Source of the DNA: Nocardioides humilatus
GTDB lineage: Bacteria; Actinomycetota; Actinomycetes; Propionibacteriales; Nocardioidaceae
Assembly (NCBI RefSeq): GCF_008373755.1
Contig: NZ_VUJV01000001.1
Coordinates: forward strand, 1,070,881-1,134,880
DNA: 64,000 bases
Direction: 5' to 3'
The stretch's first letter is position 1; each line of letters begins with the position of its first letter. Both the position numbers and the translations under genes were made by a program. Shown here piece after piece: positions 35,948-44,703 of the stretch. The notes under the pieces were generated by a model that saw only the letters and a list, made by a program, of their open reading frames with translations, did not search any database and was not told the DNA's origin.

Positions 35948-36766
35948 TCAGGCGGGCATCAGGTGCACGTCGCCGGAGACCGTGGTGGCGCGGATCTCGA
36001 CGAAGTCGGCACCCGGCTCGGGCTCACCGACCCCCTCGAGACCGGACCGCACCGCGCCGCTCAGCGTGGTGATGTCGGTCCACACCGGAGTGCCGGCAGC
36101 GACGCCGATGCGGACGTCGCCGGACGCGCCCTTGCTGGTGATCCGGCCGCGGGCGACGTAGCGGATGACGGTGTCACCGGAGCCGGTCGTCATCGACACG
36201 TCAGTCTCGGCCTGGGAGATGTCGAGGTCGCCCGAGCCGGTCTTGACCACCACCGGTCCGCCGGAGCGGTCGACACGGATGTCGCCCGAACCGGTCGAGA
36301 TCGAGGTCGCCGAACCCAGGTGCTCGGCGTTGATGTCACCCGACCCGCTGCGGATCCGGAGCTCGCCGACGACCGCAGCCAGCGAGATGTCGCCCGACCC
36401 GGTGTCGATGGTGCCGACGCCCGAGATCCGCTCGATGCTCACGTCGCCGGAGCCGGACTTCACCGACGCGTTGGCGATGTCGCCGGCGACCCGGACGTCG
36501 GCACTGCCGCTGCGCAGCACGACCTTGGTGCCGTTGGGCACCACGACGTCGATCTCCAGCTTTTGGTCACCGAAGATCCCGCGGTTCTTGGGGGCGATCA
36601 CGCTGACCCGGTCGCGCTCGTGGACGACGTGGACCTGGTCGGCGAGCTTGCCCTCGATGCGCACCTCGGTGGTGCGCACATCGGCCGCGCTCACGTCGAT
36701 GTGACCGCTGTTGTTCTCGACGTGCAGCTGGACGGGTTCGGGGGTGTCGAAGGTGAAGTCAGGCAT
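35948..36766 (-). CDS. DUF4097 family beta-strand repeat protein
   Basis: 272 residues. A parallel beta-helix or solenoid built on about 20-residue units ending in SGSGD/TGSGD; six exact GSGD units (for example KSGSGDVSI, DTGSGDISL, RSGSGDINA, STGSGDIRV, KTGSGDLDI, TTGSGDTVI) plus degenerate ones. Lacks a signal peptide and membrane helix, unlike many DUF4097 proteins, so it is probably cytoplasmic. Function of the family unknown. Second gene of a unit with the RHH protein 33 nt upstream. Confidence 0.88.
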   Translation of the reverse strand: MPDFTFDTPEPVQLHVENNSGHIDVSAADVRTTEVRIEGKLADQVHVVHERDRVSVIAPKNRGIFGDQKLEIDVVVPNGTKVVLRSGSADVRVAGDIANASVKSGSGDVSIERISGVGTIDTGSGDISLAAVVGELRIRSGSGDINAEHLGSATSISTGSGDIRVDRSGGPVVVKTGSGDLDISQAETDVSMTTGSGDTVIRYVARGRITSKGASGDVRIGVAAGTPVWTDITTLSGAVRSGLEGVGEPEPGADFVEIRATTVSGDVHLMPA

Positions 36767-36799
36767 GGGAGTGCTCCTCGAGATGGGGTGGGGGGTGAA

Positions 36800-37333
36800 T
36801 CAGAGCCAGCCGGTGACGCGCTTGTTGTTGCGCTTACCGAAGGGGAAGTCGCCACCGAAGGGCAGGCTGGACAGGTCGACGTCGACGTGGAGGGCGCGGT
36901 CGTTGGTCGCGGCCCGGACCAGCGCCACCAACCAGGTGTTGAGGGACTGGCCGGCGACCGCGGCGGCCTCCTCGGCCTTGACCTTGATCGACTCGGGCAT
37001 CCGAACCGTGATGCGGGCGAGGCCCTCGTCGCCGAGCTCGCCGGGCGCCGGCGGCGCGGGCGGTGCCGGCGGTGCCGGCGGCGTCGGGATCTGCGGCGCC
37101 TGGACGACGAACTCGAGGTCGCGACCATCGAGGCGTACGTCGACGCCTCCCGACGGCATCGCCGCCGTGATCTCCGCCGCGGCCTGGCTGATCGCCTCCA
37201 TCAGTGCGAGTCGGGCCGACGGGTCGAGCGCGTAGCCCAGCCGCTCGGCCGTCTGACGCGCCTGCTCGCCGGCGCTCTCGGCTGCGGCCAGGAGGTCGCG
37301 GCGGAGGCTCTCGACGAAGGGAGTGATGTCCAT
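36800..37333 (-). CDS. Ribbon-helix-helix (HicB/Arc-like) protein with N-terminal helical domain
   Basis: 177 residues from ATG 37333; GTG 37342 and ATG 37339 are also in frame. Domain 1 (residues about 1-75) is helical; then a PPAPPAPPAPPA hinge; then an RHH DNA-binding motif ARITVRMPESIKVKAEEAAAVAGQSLNTWLVALVRAA at about residues 108-145; the tail holds Gly/Phe-rich PFGGDFPFGKRNNKRV. The gap upstream holds four TGACGTCA-type sites in phase, so it probably binds its own promoter. Annotated elsewhere as HicB-like antitoxin, but the partner gene here is DUF4097, not a HicA toxin. Confidence 0.8.
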   Translation of the reverse strand: MDITPFVESLRRDLLAAAESAGEQARQTAERLGYALDPSARLALMEAISQAAAEITAAMPSGGVDVRLDGRDLEFVVQAPQIPTPPAPPAPPAPPAPGELGDEGLARITVRMPESIKVKAEEAAAVAGQSLNTWLVALVRAATNDRALHVDVDLSSLPFGGDFPFGKRNNKRVTGWL

Positions 37334-37344
37334 GTGCATCACAG

Positions 37345-37395
37345 TGACATCATTATGACGTCATGTCAACACCTTGTTGACGTCACGTGACGTCA
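37345..37395. promoter_or_regulatory. Array of four TGACGTCA-type sites in helical phase
   Basis: TGACATCA at 37345, TGACGTCA at 37356, 37378 and 37388: three perfect and one with a single mismatch, at steps of 11, 22 and 10 bp (about 1, 2 and 1 turns). The last two form an 18-bp palindrome. On the minus strand CATAAT (-10-like) lies within the array about 12 nt before the possible GTG start. RHH proteins bind such short repeats cooperatively. Confidence 0.75.
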
Positions 37396-37400
37396 CCTGG

Positions 37401-38696
37401 TCAATACTGCAGGAACGCACCCGCCTGGTTGACGCCGTAGATGACTCCGTCCGCGTCGATCCAGAGCTCGACCGCCCAGGCGTGCTCGCAGTCGGCAGGC
37501 TCCGGCTCCTCGAGGCGTACGACGTCCTCGGGCGCCTCCGCGAAGCGCTTCGGCACCTCGCCCCCGTCGGCGCAGACCGACCGGCCCCTGGTCGGGACGA
37601 CGACGCCCTTGTAGTTGTAGATCATCGCCACCGGGTCGAGGCCGCAGTTGGGGAAGCCAAGGCCGGAACAGCCGGAGTAGTAGCCGCGGCCCTCCGGGTC
37701 GTCGACCCAGCCGGTCGATCCGAAGGCCCCTCCCCCTAAGAACATCACCCGCACCCGGTCGGCGAAGGCCGGCGCCGGCCCGGTGCCGCGCGCCCACTTC
37801 ACGAACTGCTGGGCAGAGGTGAGGCGCTCCAGCGTCGGCTCCAGCTCGTCGGTCGTGATGGTCGTCGGTTCCCAGAACCTCACCGCATCGATCCCGCGCG
37901 AGCCGAGCTCGACGTCGACGTACTGGGCCGGGCAGAACGGGCCGTCGATCGGGATCTCGACCCAGAACCGCAGGTCGCCACTGAAGGTGTCGCGACCTCC
38001 TCCGCAGATGTCCGAGCCGGACGGCCACCGGGCAGCCACGAACGGCGACGCGTCCTGCGGCCAGGACTGGTCCAGCATCGCCGCAATCCGCTCCAGGACG
38101 TCGTCGTCGACCGACGCCTCTGCCAGGGATTCGGGCGCGTCACCGATCCCGCGTGCGTAACGGACGATGTCCCAGATGTAGTGCCAGGGCACGTCTCCGA
38201 CGCAGTCGATGACCTGCTGGGGGCGGATCACGCGGATCGTCACCGTGTCGCCGGCATCGACATGTGCGCCCACCGGCGGCGTCGACCCCACCACCGTGTC
38301 AGGCACGTTGCACCCCTCCGGCTGCTTCGTGACCTGGACCGCGAGGCCCCGCTCCTCGAGCAGCCGGGTCGCCTCCTCCTGAGTGAGGCCGATGAGGCCG
38401 GGCAGCTGGTCGGCGGGCACGGCGTCGGTCGTGTGATCGATCGCCGGGGCCGGCGCCGGGCTCGGGTCGTCACCGAGCTGACGGGAGACCAGGAAACCGC
38501 CGCCGATCAGCAGCACCACCGCCGCGGCAGCAGCGAGGACAGGCCAGCGGCGCGGCTGCGGTTCGGGCAGTCCGGCGAGAGTGAGCGGCGCGGCCGGATC
38601 GACCTCGATGGTCTCGGCCGCGCGGGCCAGCAACCGGCGGGCCTGCATCGCGGCCCGGGTCTCGGCCTGCATCTCGGCGGAGTCGTCAGTGGGCAT
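37401..38696 (-). CDS. Membrane protein with PASTA domain, putative anti-sigma partner
   Basis: 431 residues from ATG 38696. Cytoplasmic N-terminus (about 50 residues) then one membrane helix (WPVLAAAAAVVLLIGGGFLV), then one extracellular PASTA domain (PGLIGLTQEEATRLLEERGL and DTVVGSTPPVGAHVDAGDTV), then a cysteine-rich C-terminal domain with about eight cysteines (GC, CVG, CGGG, CPA, CSG, CGL, VCAD, DCEH). PASTA domains bind peptidoglycan fragments or beta-lactams. Overlaps the sigma gene by 11 nt, so sensing of the cell wall leading to sigma release is a reasonable model (inference). Confidence 0.75.
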   Translation of the reverse strand: MPTDDSAEMQAETRAAMQARRLLARAAETIEVDPAAPLTLAGLPEPQPRRWPVLAAAAAVVLLIGGGFLVSRQLGDDPSPAPAPAIDHTTDAVPADQLPGLIGLTQEEATRLLEERGLAVQVTKQPEGCNVPDTVVGSTPPVGAHVDAGDTVTIRVIRPQQVIDCVGDVPWHYIWDIVRYARGIGDAPESLAEASVDDDVLERIAAMLDQSWPQDASPFVAARWPSGSDICGGGRDTFSGDLRFWVEIPIDGPFCPAQYVDVELGSRGIDAVRFWEPTTITTDELEPTLERLTSAQQFVKWARGTGPAPAFADRVRVMFLGGGAFGSTGWVDDPEGRGYYSGCSGLGFPNCGLDPVAMIYNYKGVVVPTRGRSVCADGGEVPKRFAEAPEDVVRLEEPEPADCEHAWAVELWIDADGVIYGVNQAGAFLQY

Positions 38697-39156
38697 CGGG
38701 GGCCTCCACGAGAGGGGCGAGCGCCGCAAGGGCGCGGGAGGTGCGGGACTTGACCGTGCCGGGCGCAACGCCGAGCGCGGCGGCGGTGTCGCGCTCGGAG
38801 AGGTCGGCGTAGAAACGCAGAACCAGCACCTCCCGGTGTTCCGGCGACAGGTCGGCGAGCGCACGCCGTACGGCAATCCCGCTCGTCGGATCGGCTACGG
38901 CGATCTGGTCCGGCAGGGTCTCGGTGGGCAGCTCGCCGCTCCACCGTCGGGCGCGCGCGTCGGCGAGCGTCGTGACCAGCACCCGGTGCACGTAGGCATC
39001 GGGATGGTCGGCACGGGCGACCCGGCGCCAGGAGCGGTAGCACTTGAGCAGCGCCGCCTGCACGACGTCCTCGGCGTCAGGCTGCGGGCAGCCGAGGAGC
39101 ACCGCTGTCCGCACCAGTCGAGTACGGCGCTCGGCGACGTAGGTCGTGAAGTCCAT
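38686..39156 (-). CDS. SigE-family RNA polymerase sigma factor
   Basis: 156 residues, short actinobacterial sigma of the SigE type: region 2 (VAERRTRLVRTAVLLGC, AEDVVQAALLKCYRSW, AYVHRVLVTTLADARARRW) and region 4 (ALADLSPEHREVLVLRFYADL, TAAALGVAPGTVKSRTSRALAAL). Pairs with the membrane PASTA-domain protein immediately downstream. Starts ATG 39156. Confidence 0.9.
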   Translation of the reverse strand: MDFTTYVAERRTRLVRTAVLLGCPQPDAEDVVQAALLKCYRSWRRVARADHPDAYVHRVLVTTLADARARRWSGELPTETLPDQIAVADPTSGIAVRRALADLSPEHREVLVLRFYADLSERDTAAALGVAPGTVKSRTSRALAALAPLVEAPDAH

Positions 39157-39195
39157 GCTGATCGGCGGCGCTCCTGTCGGTTCTCCGGGTCACCC

Positions 39196-39915
39196 CTAGA
39201 GACCGGCTGGCCCGCCGTTCGGTTCCGCGTCGAAACGCTCCAACCGCTCCAGTCGCGCGACCTCGTCGACCATCTGCTGACGCATCGCGTCCATCAGCCG
39301 AAGATCGCGCTCGGGCACGGCAGTAGTGGTCGACTCCCACTCGTCGATGATCTCCAGGCCCCGGTCGATCGCGCGGAGCTCGCCGCGCACCTGCTCCCAC
39401 AGCATCGCGAGAGTCGTGGCGACGATGTGGATCCGCTGGGGGAACGGCCCTTTGCCCTGGAGATAGGCGTCAGCGAACTCGATCCCGCCCCGCGTGTCCG
39501 CGAGGATCTGTGCCCGTCGCACGAGGAACTGACGGCGCAAGGTCGCGAGGTCGGCCTGGTCGGCGAAGATCATCCTCAGACCCAACTCGGAAGCCATCTC
39601 GGTCGGCGCGACGTCGCGAGCGAGCCAGCGCTGCAGCGCAGCACGGCCGGCGTCGGTCGCTCCCCACCGCCGCTTGGCCCGACTGCCGGGCTCGGGCGGG
39701 AGATCCTCGACGAGCCCCCGCGCGGCGAGCCGCTTGGGCTCCCCAAGGAGGAGCCGACGACTGACGCTCCAGTAGAAGCCGAGCGCCCGCTCGGTCTGCT
39801 CCGCGATCCCGTAGGCCGTCATCGGCACGGTCGCCAGCAACGCCAGCACCGCCAGCGCATTGGTCGAGGGGAGCTCGGTGAAATCTTCGTCGTCGCTCTT
39901 GACTCGGTCGCTCAC
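39196..39915 (-). CDS. PadR family transcriptional regulator
   Basis: 239 residues from GTG 39915 (VSDRVKSDDEDF). PadR winged helix (NALAVLALLATVPMTAYGIAEQTERAL, SRRLLLGEPKRLAARGLVEDL, GATDAGRAALQRWLA) and a C-terminal helical domain (Vir_act_alpha_C type). Divergent from the isomerase-like gene; the short gap holds two inverted repeats suitable as operator. Usually represses a neighbouring detoxification or catabolic gene. Confidence 0.88.
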   Translation of the reverse strand: MSDRVKSDDEDFTELPSTNALAVLALLATVPMTAYGIAEQTERALGFYWSVSRRLLLGEPKRLAARGLVEDLPPEPGSRAKRRWGATDAGRAALQRWLARDVAPTEMASELGLRMIFADQADLATLRRQFLVRRAQILADTRGGIEFADAYLQGKGPFPQRIHIVATTLAMLWEQVRGELRAIDRGLEIIDEWESTTTAVPERDLRLMDAMRQQMVDEVARLERLERFDAEPNGGPAGL

Positions 39916-39924
39916 GACAGTGCA

Positions 39925-39957
39925 ATCTACACCGTAGATCGAGAGTGCAAACTGCAC
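39925..39957. promoter_or_regulatory. Two inverted repeats between PadR and isomerase-like genes
   Basis: ATCTAC-ACC-GTAGAT at 39925-39939 and GTGCA-AAC-TGCAC at 39945-39957, both with perfect arms, fill the 59-nt gap between the divergent starts. Each could bind the PadR dimer; the second is nearest to the isomerase gene. Confidence 0.6.
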
Positions 39958-39974
39958 CACGAAAGGATCGCGTC

Positions 39975-40775
39975 ATGCGCTACCTCACCACCGACCCCGA
40001 CGAGCTGGTCCGGCGCAGCACGCTCGCCCTCCACCGCTTCGTGACCCTGACGCAGGAGGTCGACCCCGCGACCCGGATCCAGGCGTCCGACTGGACGGCG
40101 AAGCAGGTCGCGGCCCACGTGCTCTCGGTGCTGCACCGCTACAACGACCGCGACCTCACCAGCTGGGAGGGCCTCTCGACGACGCCGGCCGAGCTCAACG
40201 AGCAGAACAACAAGGAGCTGGCCGCGCTCGAGACGCTCTCCGTCGACGAGCTGGTCGCCGGCATCCGCACGGAGTTCGATCGCTGGATCGCGATCTCCGC
40301 CGAGATGGACCCGGCCGGGTCCTACAAGTTCCACTTCCGCCAGACCATCGACGGCAACGGCGGCGCCGGCAACCTGCTCGGCGAGCTCCTCGTCCACGGC
40401 TTCGACATCGCCCGGGCAGCCAAGCGGCCCTGGGAGATCGACGACCGCGACGCGCACCTGGTGTTCAACGGGGTGCTCCAGGTGGCCGACGGCGTCCTCG
40501 ACCCCGCCGCACTCGCGGGGTTGGACCTCAGCGTGCTGTGGCGGATCGGCGACCAGGCAGCGATGCTCAACATCGTCGACGGCCAGGGCGGGTTCGTCGA
40601 TCCCGCCGACGGGCCAGCGCGCCCCGACGTCATCATCGGGGGCCCGCCCGCGCCGATGCTGCTCAGCCTCTACGGGCGCATCGGTCCGTTCGCCGGAGCT
40701 CGCCGCGGGGTGTTCCTCCGAGGCGGCCGCCGGCCGTGGCGCGTCGCGAAGGTCGAGTCGCTCTTCCTGCGGTGA
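39975..40775 (+). CDS. Maleylpyruvate isomerase family protein (second copy)
   Basis: 266 residues from ATG 39975. N-terminal mycothiol-dependent DinB-like bundle: TLALHRFVTLTQEVD, ASDWTAKQVAAHVLSVLHRY and LLGELLVHGFDIARAAKRPW, holding the usual His and Glu/His metal positions. The C-terminal part (about residues 190-266) resembles the SCP2-like add-on of the family. Cytoplasmic; substrate unknown. Controlled by the divergent PadR gene by position. Confidence 0.8.
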   Translation: MRYLTTDPDELVRRSTLALHRFVTLTQEVDPATRIQASDWTAKQVAAHVLSVLHRYNDRDLTSWEGLSTTPAELNEQNNKELAALETLSVDELVAGIRTEFDRWIAISAEMDPAGSYKFHFRQTIDGNGGAGNLLGELLVHGFDIARAAKRPWEIDDRDAHLVFNGVLQVADGVLDPAALAGLDLSVLWRIGDQAAMLNIVDGQGGFVDPADGPARPDVIIGGPPAPMLLSLYGRIGPFAGARRGVFLRGGRRPWRVAKVESLFLR

Positions 40776-40779
40776 GCCG

Positions 40780-41007
40780 TCAGGAGTAGCGGTGACTCTT
40801 CGCCGAGTGGCCCTTCTCGCGGGTGCAGGTGCGCCCGTTCATCGAACGGTGGCCGCACAGCCCCTCGACATCGGGCGCCGGATCGGCAGCCGCGGGCTTG
40901 GTCGACTTCGCGGGAGCAGTCAGCTTCTTCGCGGCCGTGGTCGAGGTCGTCGACCGTGCATTGAACTTCGCCTCACGCATCGCCCGCATGGCGGCTTCCT
41001 TGCTCAT
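40780..41007 (-). CDS. Small protein with C-terminal putative metal-binding motif
   Basis: 75 residues. Basic Ala/Lys/Thr-rich N-terminus, then GLCGHRSMNGRTCTREKGHSAKSHRYS at the end: C-G-H, C-x-R-x-x-G-H and H-R-Y. Two Cys and three His in 20 residues could coordinate one Zn2+. I recall this C-terminal pattern in small actinobacterial proteins, without a known function. Ends 5 nt from the convergent isomerase-like gene. Confidence 0.7.
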   Translation of the reverse strand: MSKEAAMRAMREAKFNARSTTSTTAAKKLTAPAKSTKPAAADPAPDVEGLCGHRSMNGRTCTREKGHSAKSHRYS

Positions 41008-41051
41008 CGCGCACTCACAGGGATGACCCTAGGCCACGGGTCCGACACACC

Positions 41052-42713
41052 TCAGGCGAGCCTCCGGGCGACATGGTCCGCAAGCACCGAGAGCGGCAGC
41101 GCTCCCGAGTCGAGGACGGCGTCGTGGAACGCCTTGATGTCGAACCGATCGCCCTGCCGCTGCTGCGCTGCCTCGCGGATCCGGAGGATCTCAAGCCGCC
41201 CGATCATGTAGGACAGCGCCTGGCCAGGCGTCACTGCGTAGCGGTCGATCTCGGCCGTCGCGTGACCCACGGACTTCTCGGAGTTGGCGAGCAGGTAGTC
41301 GATCGCTTGCTGTCGCGACCACCCCATCGCGTGCATCCCCGTGTCGACCACGAGCCGGCAGGCGCGCATCGAGTCGGCCGCGAGCATGCCCATCCGGTCG
41401 AGCGGGGAGCCGTAGAGACCCATCTCGTCGGCCAGCCGCTCGGTGTAGAGCCCCCATCCCTCGCTGTAGGCGGTGACGAACGCGGTCTTGCGGAAGTCGG
41501 GGAGGCCCTCGAGCTCCTGCGCGATCGCGATCTGCAGGTGATGGCCCGGGATGCCCTCGTGGTAGGACGTCGACTCGATCTCGTATCGCCCCCAGCCCTC
41601 CGGGTCGGACACGTTCATGAAGAAGATGCCGCCCCGACTGCCGTCCATCGCGGGTCGGAAGTAGTAGGCGATCGCACCGCTCGTCGTGGGCTCGACCTCG
41701 CAGTCCGACTGCGGCAGCCGACCGAACCAGTCCCCCATCGCGCCCCGCGCCTTGGCCATCGCCGCGATCGACGCATCGACGATGTCGTCGCCGCTGGTGT
41801 GGTGGAGAGCCGGGTCGTCCCGGAGCGCGGCCAGGATCGTCGGCACGTCACTCGTGCCGACGACGGCCGGCCCGAGCTCGGCGTACTGCCGCGCCAGCTC
41901 GGCGACCTGCTCCAACCCGATCTGGTGGATCTCCTCGGGCGTGAGGTCGGTGGTCGTGTAGTAGCGGGTCAGCGTCGCGTAGGCCTCCTCGCCGCCGGGC
42001 AGGTGCATCAACCCGACCTTGTCGTCGTCACGCGCCATCGGCATCACGTCGTCGTGCAGGACGGCGCGATAGGTCGCCACCGCCGGGCGTACGACGTCCT
42101 CGACGACCTGCTGCAGCCGGGCGATCAGCGCCGGCCGGTCCACGGAGTCCGGCGTCGCGGCGATGTTGAGGAGCCGGTCCTCCGCGACCGGCGACGTCAG
42201 CCACTCGTCGAGCTGCTGGATCGTGTCGGCCACGGCGAAGGCCGCCGGCGTACGTCCGGTCGCGATGCCGTCGCGGTGCCGGTCGGCCAGGTCGATGAAG
42301 TAGGTGCCGATGCCGCGGAGCTTGTCGACCATCGCCTCGGCGACCTCGGGCGTGGGGATGCCGAGCTTGGGGAGGTACATCCCCAGCGACGCCTGTGCGC
42401 CGAAGATCGGGTCGGCGCCGTACTCAGCCGAGCGGAGCTCGCCCACCGCGACCTCTGACGACGCGTCCCACAGGAGCATCGCGCGCGACAGCCGCCCCTG
42501 CTCGTCGAGCTCGTCCTCGGAGAGAGCCTCCGCCCGAGCGACGAAGGCCCGGGCTTCCTCGACCGCGGCCGCCTCTCCCGCGGCGCTGACGTCGGTGTAG
42601 GAGCCCGCGACGGCGTACTCCCCCGACATGTGCGCCCACGTGGGCATCAGGCGGTAGCGGAACTGCTGGTAGTCGTCGGCGAGCTGCGCGATGTCTGAGT
42701 TGTGGGCGGTCAC
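41052..42713 (-). CDS. DUF885 family protein (putative Zn carboxypeptidase-like)
   Basis: 553 residues. The DUF885 signature STSYHEGIPGHHLQIA at about residue 380 is a variant HExxH-type metal site (HEGIPGHH); a downstream Glu (YSEGWGLYTERLADEMG) supplies the third ligand. Usually called a metal-dependent peptidase by similarity; some members have peptidase activity. No signal peptide, so cytoplasmic. No operon partner. Confidence 0.85.
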   Translation of the reverse strand: MTAHNSDIAQLADDYQQFRYRLMPTWAHMSGEYAVAGSYTDVSAAGEAAAVEEARAFVARAEALSEDELDEQGRLSRAMLLWDASSEVAVGELRSAEYGADPIFGAQASLGMYLPKLGIPTPEVAEAMVDKLRGIGTYFIDLADRHRDGIATGRTPAAFAVADTIQQLDEWLTSPVAEDRLLNIAATPDSVDRPALIARLQQVVEDVVRPAVATYRAVLHDDVMPMARDDDKVGLMHLPGGEEAYATLTRYYTTTDLTPEEIHQIGLEQVAELARQYAELGPAVVGTSDVPTILAALRDDPALHHTSGDDIVDASIAAMAKARGAMGDWFGRLPQSDCEVEPTTSGAIAYYFRPAMDGSRGGIFFMNVSDPEGWGRYEIESTSYHEGIPGHHLQIAIAQELEGLPDFRKTAFVTAYSEGWGLYTERLADEMGLYGSPLDRMGMLAADSMRACRLVVDTGMHAMGWSRQQAIDYLLANSEKSVGHATAEIDRYAVTPGQALSYMIGRLEILRIREAAQQRQGDRFDIKAFHDAVLDSGALPLSVLADHVARRLA

Positions 42714-42730
42714 CCGGCATTCCTACTGAC

Positions 42731-42782
42731 CGGCGGGGTTCGGATCAAGCAGGTTGATCGAATCGACGCCGTTGAGCGGTCA
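42731..42782. repeat. Palindromic repeat family R4, copy A
   Basis: GATCAA-GCAGG-TTGATC core (42743-42759) followed by GAATCGACGCCGTTGAGCGGTCA, which matches the copy at 44677-44728 at most positions and extends over the stop codon of the acyl-CoA synthetase gene (TGA at 42780-42782). Confidence 0.65.
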
Positions 42783-44396
42783 GGCGAGCCCCAGCACCTT
42801 GGCCGACTCCTCGCGCATCTGCACCTTGCGGATCTTCCCGGTGACCGTCATCGGGAACTCCTCGACCGTCATCACGTAGCGCGGGATCTTGTAGTGGGCG
42901 AGCTTTCCGCTCGCGAAAGCCCGTACGGCATCGGCGTCGAGCGGATCTGCGCCCGCGCGGACCTTGATCCAGGCGCACAGCTCTTCGCCGTACTTCTCAT
43001 CAGGGACACCGATCACCTGGACGTCCTCGACGTCGGGGTGCGCGTAGAGGAACTCCTCGATCTCCCGCGGATAGATGTTCTCGCCTCCCCGGATCACCAT
43101 GTCCTTGATCCGCCCGACGATGTTGCAGTAGCCGTCCTCACGCATCACCGCGAGGTCGCCGGTGTGCATCCACCCGTCGGCGTCGACCGCTTCGGCCGTC
43201 TTCTCCGGGTCCTCCCAGTAGCCGAGCATCACCGAGTAGCCGCGGGTGCAGAACTCCCCGGGCTCGCCCCGCTGGACGGTCTCGCCCGTCGCCGGGTCGA
43301 CGATCTTGATCTCGACGTGCGGCGCGGCCCGCCCGATCGTCGCCGTACGGCGCTCGAGGTCGTCGTCGCTGCGCGTCTGGCACGACACCGGGGAGGTCTC
43401 GGTCATGCCGTAGGCGATGGAGACCTCGCTCATGTGCATCTCGTTGACGCAGCGCTTCATCACCTCGACCGGGCACACGGCGCCGGCCATGATCCCGGTG
43501 CGCAGCGAGGAGAGGTCGTAGGACGCGAAGTCGGGGTGGGTCTGCATCGCGATGAACATCGTCGGTACGCCGTAGACACCCGTGCAGCGCTCGTCCTGGA
43601 TCGCCTGGAGCGTGATCGCCGGGTCGAAGCCCGGCGCCGGGATGACCATCGTCGCGCCGTGCGTGATGCAGCCGAGGTTGCCCATCACCATCCCGAAGCA
43701 GTGGTAGAACGGCACCGGGATGCAGAGGCGGTCCTCCGCGGTGAAGCCGATCAGCTCGGTCACGAAGTAGCCGTTGTTGAGGATGTTGCGGTGGCTGAGC
43801 GTCGCGCCCTTCGGGTAGCCGGTGGTGCCCGACGTGTACTGGATGTTGATCGGGTCGTCCGGCCCGAGCTCGTGCGCGTGCCGGTCGACGACATCGGCCG
43901 CCATCTCCTGCCCGGCCGTGACCAGCCCCGCCCAGTCGTCGGTGTCGATGTAGATCGTGCGCTCGAGCGCGGGGCACGCCGACGCGGTCTCCTCGACCAT
44001 CGCGCGGTAGTCACTGGTCTTGAAGCTGCTCGCGGCGAGCAGCATCCGCACCCCCGAGTGGTTCAGCGCGTAGGCCAGCTCGTGTGTGCGGTAGGCCGGG
44101 TTGACGTTGACCAGGATGGCGCCGATCTTGGCCGTCGCGAACTGGACGATCGTCCACTCCGCACAGTTGGGCGCCCAGATGCCCACCCGGTCGCCGGTCT
44201 CGATCCCGAAGGCGATCAGCCCGCGCGCGATCAGGTCGATCTCGTGGTTGAGCTCCCGCCACGTCCACCGACGCCCGCTGGCCACCTCGACCAGGGCCTC
44301 CTCATCGGGCTGCGCCGCGACCGTACGCTCGAGGCGAGCGCCGATGGTCTCGTCGAGCAGAGGGACGTCGGTCTCGCCACGGGCGTAGGACTCCAT
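42780..44396 (-). CDS. AMP-binding acyl-CoA synthetase (FadD35/ACSF2-like)
   Basis: 538 residues from ATG 44396. Adenylate-forming enzyme: P-loop [54 protein letters not shown] and the C-terminal Lys of [11 protein letters not shown]. Activates a fatty or organic acid as acyl-AMP then acyl-CoA, feeding beta-oxidation. The ORF upstream of 44396 is open but that part is the shadow of the AbiEi fragment. Ends inside the R4 repeat. Confidence 0.92.
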   Translation of the reverse strand: MESYARGETDVPLLDETIGARLERTVAAQPDEEALVEVASGRRWTWRELNHEIDLIARGLIAFGIETGDRVGIWAPNCAEWTIVQFATAKIGAILVNVNPAYRTHELAYALNHSGVRMLLAASSFKTSDYRAMVEETASACPALERTIYIDTDDWAGLVTAGQEMAADVVDRHAHELGPDDPINIQYTSGTTGYPKGATLSHRNILNNGYFVTELIGFTAEDRLCIPVPFYHCFGMVMGNLGCITHGATMVIPAPGFDPAITLQAIQDERCTGVYGVPTMFIAMQTHPDFASYDLSSLRTGIMAGAVCPVEVMKRCVNEMHMSEVSIAYGMTETSPVSCQTRSDDDLERRTATIGRAAPHVEIKIVDPATGETVQRGEPGEFCTRGYSVMLGYWEDPEKTAEAVDADGWMHTGDLAVMREDGYCNIVGRIKDMVIRGGENIYPREIEEFLYAHPDVEDVQVIGVPDEKYGEELCAWIKVRAGADPLDADAVRAFASGKLAHYKIPRYVMTVEEFPMTVTGKIRKVQMREESAKVLGLA

Positions 44397-44439
44397 GACA
44401 CCAGTCCTACCGCGAGCCCGACCCCGAGTCGAGATCGGC

Positions 44440-44703
44440 ATGGATGCGCTCGGCTCCCTCCTCTCCCAGCAGGACGGAGTCATCGCGCGCCGGCAGATGC
44501 TGAGCACTGGCTTCACGCCGGCCTTCGTCGCACGCAAGGTCCGTCGACGTGAGTGGGTCCAGGTCCATCCCGGCGTCTACGTCGATCACACGGGCGCGTT
44601 GACCTGGCAGCAACGCGCTTGGGCAGCCGTGCTCGCCTGCTGGCCGGCCGCCCTCGACGGGCGCCCTGAACGCCAACGGCGGGGATCCGATCAACCTGGT
44701 TGA
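44440..44703 (+). pseudogene. Truncated AbiEi/DUF559-type protein (N-terminal domain only)
   Basis: 87 residues from ATG 44440: [46 protein letters not shown] matches the N-terminal AbiEi-type winged-helix segment of the family, which is usually 280-320 residues with a C-terminal DUF559 nuclease-like domain. After LACWPAALDG homology stops; the stop codon lies inside the R4 hairpin. It overlaps the promoter side of the acyl-CoA synthetase gene. A decayed remnant is the best reading. Confidence 0.65.

Noticed and set aside
37345-37395. TGACGTCA as a eukaryotic CRE site
   Set aside because: Coincidental similarity; position before an RHH gene and helical phasing give a bacterial explanation.
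44440-44703. Functional type IV toxin-antitoxin system
   Set aside because: Only the N-terminal domain remains and no AbiEii-type toxin gene is adjacent.
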